Part shown: positions 5,809 to 8,104 of the stretch, in pieces
How the letters are laid out: each line of letters opens with the position of its first letter
How positions within the stretch are numbered: position 1 is the first letter of the stretch
Position numbers and translations under genes: made by a program
Origin: Phosphoribacter sp964558825
GTDB taxonomy: Bacteria > Actinomycetota > Actinomycetes > Actinomycetales > Dermatophilaceae
DNA: 8,104 nt
NCBI GenBank assembly: GCA_964558825.1
Contig: CAZLGB010000160.1
Coordinates: 1-8,104, forward strand
Reading direction: 5' to 3'
The notes under the pieces: generated by a model
Database searches by the model: none
What the model saw: only the letters and a program-made list of their open reading frames with translations
Told to the model about the DNA's origin: nothing

Positions 5809-6561
5809 TCAGGCCGAGGCGGACGCCTTGTCCGGCGCCGCGGCGGTGCCGGAGCCGCGCTCGGCCCGCGTCACCTTGACCCACTGGGTGAAGCCGTAGA
5901 TGACGAAGAAGCCGTAGAAGGTGTACATCACCGCCGTGGGGACATAACCGGTGGCGAAGCCCATCGGCACCCCGACGAGGTCGACGGCGATCCAGGCCAG
6001 CCAGAACTCGTTCCACCCGCGCGCCATCGCATAGGTCGCCACCATCGAGCCGACGAAGATCCAGGCGTCGCACCAGAAGTACCACCACTGCGGCGTCCAA
6101 TAGGGGTTGGGCGCGAGGTTGGTGAGGTAGACGAAGACCTGGTGGGCGATGATCGTGCCGACGATCCAGAAGGCGCCGACGAGCAGCCGCTCGCGAGCGG
6201 TCGCCCAGCGGGGGGTGATGGCGGGGGCATCGGCGCCTGCGCCGCTGGCGAGGCGGGCCTGACGCGACTGGTTCCACCGCCACCAGCCGTAGGCGCTGGT
6301 CGCGAAGAGGAAGACCTGCCGACCCGACTGGCCATAGAGCGGCACCCGCGAGTCGGCGCCGAAGGCCGCGCCGATGTAGACGAAGAACAGCATGACGTTG
6401 GCGATGATGCCGATCGGCCAGGCCCACACCTTGCGCTTCATGCCGTACCACGCCGAGACGACGCCGATGAGCACGCCGATGAGCTCGAGCCAGTGCAGCT
6501 GATAGCTCCCGATGGGGATCGCTGCGTCGATGAGCTGTTGGAAGAAGTTGGAGTTGTTCAT
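5809..6561 (-). CDS. ribM: riboflavin importer RibM (PnuC family)
   Basis: A 250-residue integral membrane protein of the PnuC family with about seven hydrophobic helices: roughly 24-40, 45-66, 80-97, 125-147, 161-180, 184-204 and 208-227. Typical PnuC patches are VWAWPIGIIANVMLFFVYIG (45-64), AYGWWRWNQ (90-98) and YTFYGFFVIYGFTQW (213-227). PnuC proteins carry vitamin precursors by facilitated diffusion, driven by phosphorylation inside the cell. The FMN riboswitch in its leader points to riboflavin, as in the RibM/PnuX transporters of Corynebacterium and Streptomyces, rather than nicotinamide riboside. The start is ATG 6561: the open frame continues to 6717, but that part is riboswitch sequence. 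A GAGGACG stretch lies 11-14 nt upstream and is part of an inverted repeat. The C-terminal tail (231-250) is polar. The gene is monocistronic, flanked by hairpins. Confidence 0.9.
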   Translation of the reverse strand: MNNSNFFQQLIDAAIPIGSYQLHWLELIGVLIGVVSAWYGMKRKVWAWPIGIIANVMLFFVYIGAAFGADSRVPLYGQSGRQVFLFATSAYGWWRWNQSRQARLASGAGADAPAITPRWATARERLLVGAFWIVGTIIAHQVFVYLTNLAPNPYWTPQWWYFWCDAWIFVGSMVATYAMARGWNEFWLAWIAVDLVGVPMGFATGYVPTAVMYTFYGFFVIYGFTQWVKVTRAERGSGTAAAPDKASASA

Positions 6562-6569
6562 GAGTTGGT

Positions 6570-6604
6570 GTTCGTCCTCGAGAGTCGTTCCTACAGGGAC
6601 GAAC
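6570..6604 (-). promoter_or_regulatory. RBS-sequestering hairpin, likely expression platform of the FMN riboswitch
   Basis: On the minus strand GTTCGTCC (6597-6604) and GGACGAAC (6570-6577) are a perfect 8-bp inverted repeat with a 19-nt spacer. The second arm covers the only Shine-Dalgarno-like stretch (GAGGACG) and ends 8 nt before the ribM ATG. A rival, imperfect hairpin GAGTTCGTCC / GGAACGACTC (6583-6606) uses the first arm and would free the ribosome site. No T-tract follows, so control at translation is more likely than at termination. Confidence 0.5.
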
Positions 6605-6690
6605 TCCGGGGAACACACTCGACGCACCACGAGCCGCCGTCGGTGCGCCCAACCCGGGCACCCGGCATACGACGCCGTGAGGCGACGAAA

Positions 6691-6815
6691 CGCGCTGCCT
6701 ACCATCCGGACTTTCACCGTCGGTCCTGGAATCCCACCAGGTCAACCGGCCGCTGGCTGCGGTCGGGTCGCGGACTGTCACCGCCGGTTCGGAGTTACAC
6801 CGACCCCGGAGCACG
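6691..6815 (-). promoter_or_regulatory. FMN riboswitch (RFN element) upstream of ribM
   Basis: Read on the minus strand this 125-nt stretch has the conserved blocks of the RFN element in order: CCGGGGTCGGTGTAACTCCG, ACCGGCGGTGACAGTCCGCGA (start at 6788), then after a variable P3-P4 region GGTGGGATTCC, CCGACGGTGAAAGTCCGGATG (end at 6703). The closing helix P1 is formed by CGTGCT (6815-6810) and AGCGCG (6696-6691), 6 bp with one G-U pair. FMN binding normally switches off the downstream gene, so here ribM would be shut down when flavin is plentiful. The aptamer ends 130 nt before the ribM ATG, leaving room for an expression platform. Confidence 0.95.
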
Positions 6816-6823
6816 TGAGGGCA

Positions 6824-6829
6824 AGTATG
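6824..6829 (-). promoter_or_regulatory. candidate -10 element of the riboswitch-ribM transcript
   Basis: CATACT on the minus strand matches TATAAT at four of six positions, and its end lies 8 nt before the first P1 base of the FMN riboswitch, where the transcript should start. It is embedded in one copy of the octamer CGGCATAC. There is no clear -35 box; TTCGGT lies 19 nt upstream. Confidence 0.35.
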
Positions 6830-6858
6830 CCGCAGCAGCGGGTGCGCGACCGAATTGC

Positions 6859-6879
6859 GCCGCTGCCGTGGGCAGCGGC
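6859..6879 (-). terminator. hairpin after rpe, probable U-less terminator
   Basis: GCCGCTGCC (6859-6867) and GGCAGCGGC (6871-6879) form a perfect 9-bp, GC-only stem with a 3-nt loop. It lies 28 bp after the rpe stop and 30 bp before the candidate promoter of the FMN riboswitch, so it separates the two units. No T-tract follows on the minus strand. Confidence 0.55.
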
Positions 6880-6907
6880 AACCACGGCGGCGACGACGGG
6901 GCGACCC

Positions 6908-7570
6908 TCAGTGCGGGTGGCGTCGGACGAGCTCACGCAGCAGCTCGACCTGGGCGGCAGCGTCCTCGGCGGCAAAGACCGCCGACCCGGCGACGAAGAC
7001 ATCGGCACCGGCGTCGGCGCACTGTTCGATGGTCGCGGCGCTCACCCCCCCGTCGACCTGGATCCACACCTCGCCACCGTGTCGGCGCACCGACTCGCGC
7101 ACCGCTGCGACCTTGGGCATCTGGTCGGCCATGAACGACTGCCCTCCGAAACCCGGCTCGACGGTCATGACGAGCACCATGTCGAGCTCGGGCAGCAGCT
7201 CCTCATAGGGCGCCCACGGCGTCGCCGGCTTGAGCGCCATCCCCGAGCGCGCCCCCGCGGCGCGCAGCTCGCGGGCGAGCTTGCGGGGGTCGGCGGCGGC
7301 CTCGACGTGGAAGGTCACCGACCCGGCGCCCGCCTCGGCGTATGCCGGTGCCCACCGATCGGGGTCGGCGATCATCAGGTGGCAGTCGATGGGCAGCGGG
7401 CTCACCCGCAGCAGCGCCTCGACGACCGGCAGCCCGAGGGTGAGGTTAGGGACGAAGTGGTTGTCCATGACGTCGACGTGCGCCCAGTCGGCGTTGGCCA
7501 CGGACTCGAGCGCCGCCTGCAGGTTGGCGAAGTCGGCCGACAGGATGCTCGGTGAGATCTGCACGCCCAC
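6908..7570 (-). CDS. rpe: ribulose-phosphate 3-epimerase
   Basis: Rpe interconverts ribulose 5-phosphate and xylulose 5-phosphate in the pentose phosphate pathway. The 220-residue TIM barrel is of normal length. Metal-binding and catalytic residues are visible: H31 and D33 in HVDVMDNHFVPNLTLG (31-46), H64 in DCHLMI (62-67) and D173 in QVDGGV (171-176); MTVEPGFGGQSF (135-146) is the mobile phosphate loop and VAGSAVF (193-199) the phosphate-binding end. The start is GTG 7570 or the in-frame GTG 7564, two codons later. A TAGGGT stretch directly before 7570 could be either a weak Shine-Dalgarno or a -10 box for a leaderless start at 7564. The gene follows rsmB by 28 bp, so co-transcription is likely. 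Confidence 0.96.
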   Translation of the reverse strand: MGVQISPSILSADFANLQAALESVANADWAHVDVMDNHFVPNLTLGLPVVEALLRVSPLPIDCHLMIADPDRWAPAYAEAGAGSVTFHVEAAADPRKLARELRAAGARSGMALKPATPWAPYEELLPELDMVLVMTVEPGFGGQSFMADQMPKVAAVRESVRRHGGEVWIQVDGGVSAATIEQCADAGADVFVAGSAVFAAEDAAAQVELLRELVRRHPH

Positions 7571-7598
7571 ACCCTACGGTGGCGGCGCGCCCGACTCG

Positions 7599-8104
7599 TC
7601 AGCCGAGCTTGCGCAGCAACGCGAAGAACATCGCGTCGGTGCCGTGGACGTCGGGCCACAGCTGGACGAAAGGCCCGTCCCCGGTGTCGGGGAGGGCGCG
7701 AGAGTCCTTGTCGCGCAACCATTCGCGCGCATCGAGCAGCTCGACGTCGCCACGCCGCTTGACGACATCGCGCACGGCGAAGACCGTCTCGGCCAGGTGC
7801 GGGCTGCAGGTCGCATAGCCGACCACCCCGCCCGGTCGCGTCGCACCCAGGGCGCTGACGAGCAGCTCGCGCTGCAGCTTGGTCAGCACGGGCAGGTCGG
7901 CGGGGGTGCGTCGCCACCGCGCCTCGGGCCGACGACGCAGGGCACCGAGCCCCGTGCACGGCGCGTCGACGAGCACCCGGTCGTATGCCGCGGGCTCGAG
8001 CTCGCCGACCTCGCGCCCGTCGCCCACCTGAATGCGCAACTGGCCCGCTGCGGCCGCGGCCAGGCCCGCGCGCAGGGTATGCCGCACCAGCTCGGCCCGG
8101 TGCT
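7599..8104 (-). CDS. rsmB: 16S rRNA (cytosine-967-C5) methyltransferase, C-terminal 167 residues (5' end outside window)
   Basis: The fragment is the catalytic C-terminal part of RsmB (Sun/Fmu), which puts a C5 methyl on C967 of 16S rRNA. Numbered from the window edge, HRAELVR (1-7) is the helix after the SAM-binding motif; VGDGRE (26-31) is the motif that binds the SAM adenine region; VLVDAPCTGLGALRRRPEARW (43-63) is motif IV with the conserved Cys C49; and VGYATCSPHLAET (94-106) is motif VI, with C99 the expected nucleophile. The C-terminus FVQLWPDVHGTDAMFFALLRKL is family-typical. Upstream coding continues past 8104 and probably includes the NusB-like RNA-binding domain. The other m5C methyltransferases (RsmF, NOP2-like) are less likely because of the DAPCTGLG...PEARWRR signature and the neighbouring rpe, an arrangement also seen in mycobacteria. 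Confidence 0.94.
   Translation of the reverse strand, partial: HRAELVRHTLRAGLAAAAAGQLRIQVGDGREVGELEPAAYDRVLVDAPCTGLGALRRRPEARWRRTPADLPVLTKLQRELLVSALGATRPGGVVGYATCSPHLAETVFAVRDVVKRRGDVELLDAREWLRDKDSRALPDTGDGPFVQLWPDVHGTDAMFFALLRKLG

Larger units (their letters stand above)
578..8084. repeat. dispersed octamer CGGCATAC / GTATGCCG, about 20 copies
   Basis: I count 20 exact copies in 8.1 kb. CGGCATAC on the plus strand starts at 578, 743, 2442, 3078, 3971, 4242, 5130, 5688, 5771 and 6663; GTATGCCG starts at 893, 2079, 3025, 3872, 4602, 5739, 6825, 7340, 7983 and 8077. Orientation is 10 to 10. At an assumed 70 percent GC, a hand estimate gives about 0.3 expected. Every copy of the 7-mer GGCATAC is preceded by C, and ten of them by AC. 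Six copies lie between genes; the others fall in several codon phases and often use rare codons. Confidence 0.85.

Noticed and set aside
5809..6561. Calling the transporter a nicotinamide riboside PnuC
   Set aside because: Sequence family alone would allow it, but the FMN riboswitch in the leader and the place next to hisE point to the riboflavin-specific RibM branch.
6562..6717. N-terminal extension of RibM starting inside the FMN riboswitch
   Set aside because: The apparent start MKVRMVG is the conserved GTGAAAGTCCGGATG block of the aptamer; PnuC homology begins only after ATG 6561.
5047..7134. A 695-codon open frame on the plus strand
   Set aside because: It runs antisense through hisG, hisE, the riboswitch and ribM, all of which are secure. 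Long stop-free antisense frames are expected at this GC content, and the translation has no recognisable domain.

Overview
The window is GC-rich (roughly 70 percent), densely coded DNA from an actinomycete. It uses GTG starts, GTGA/ATGA stop-start overlaps and actinobacterial forms of HisG, HisE, IspG, RibM and the bPH6-type PH protein. A very frequent octamer, CGGCATAC, is compatible with the Micrococcales, perhaps the Intrasporangiaceae, but that placement is only an inference. I see no mobile element, tRNA, rRNA or CRISPR array; this looks like chromosomal core sequence.

Layout from left to right. (1) Positions 1-2044, minus strand: hisF, then an unassigned SAM-dependent methyltransferase whose GTG start overlaps the hisF stop, then the N-terminal 200 codons of ispG, which runs off the left edge. 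(2) Positions 2045-2080: a 36-bp divergent promoter region with two -10-like hexamers set so that both transcripts would begin at their start codons. (3) Positions 2081-3962, plus strand: a P-loop nucleoside-kinase-like protein, then a fluoride-channel cassette fluC1 / DUF190 / fluC2 (crcB), joined by stop-start overlaps and ended by a classical intrinsic terminator at 4021-4059. (4) Positions 4101-5715, minus strand, convergent with the previous block: hisE, hisG and a two-TM PH-domain protein. (5) Positions 5809-6815, minus strand: an FMN riboswitch controlling a PnuC-family transporter, best called the riboflavin importer RibM. (6) Positions 6908-8104, minus strand: rsmB (5' end outside the window) and rpe.

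Functionally the window combines two parts of histidine synthesis (HisG and HisE for steps one and two, HisF for the cyclase step), the MEP isoprenoid enzyme IspG, fluoride export, riboflavin import with FMN feedback, the pentose phosphate enzyme Rpe and an rRNA methyltransferase. In several actinomycetes the interval between rpe and hisE-hisG holds riboflavin biosynthesis genes together with ribM; here only the riboswitch and ribM are present.

The most unusual signals are: (a) about 20 copies of the octamer CGGCATAC/GTATGCCG, equally on both strands, in all codon phases and between genes, forcing rare codons, with one inverted pair building a terminator-like hairpin; (b) complementary Phe-to-Tyr changes in the Phe boxes of the two fluoride-channel subunits; (c) a likely RBS-sequestering expression platform below the FMN riboswitch; (d) repeated TANNNT hexamers 6-8 nt before start codons, suggesting leaderless transcripts.
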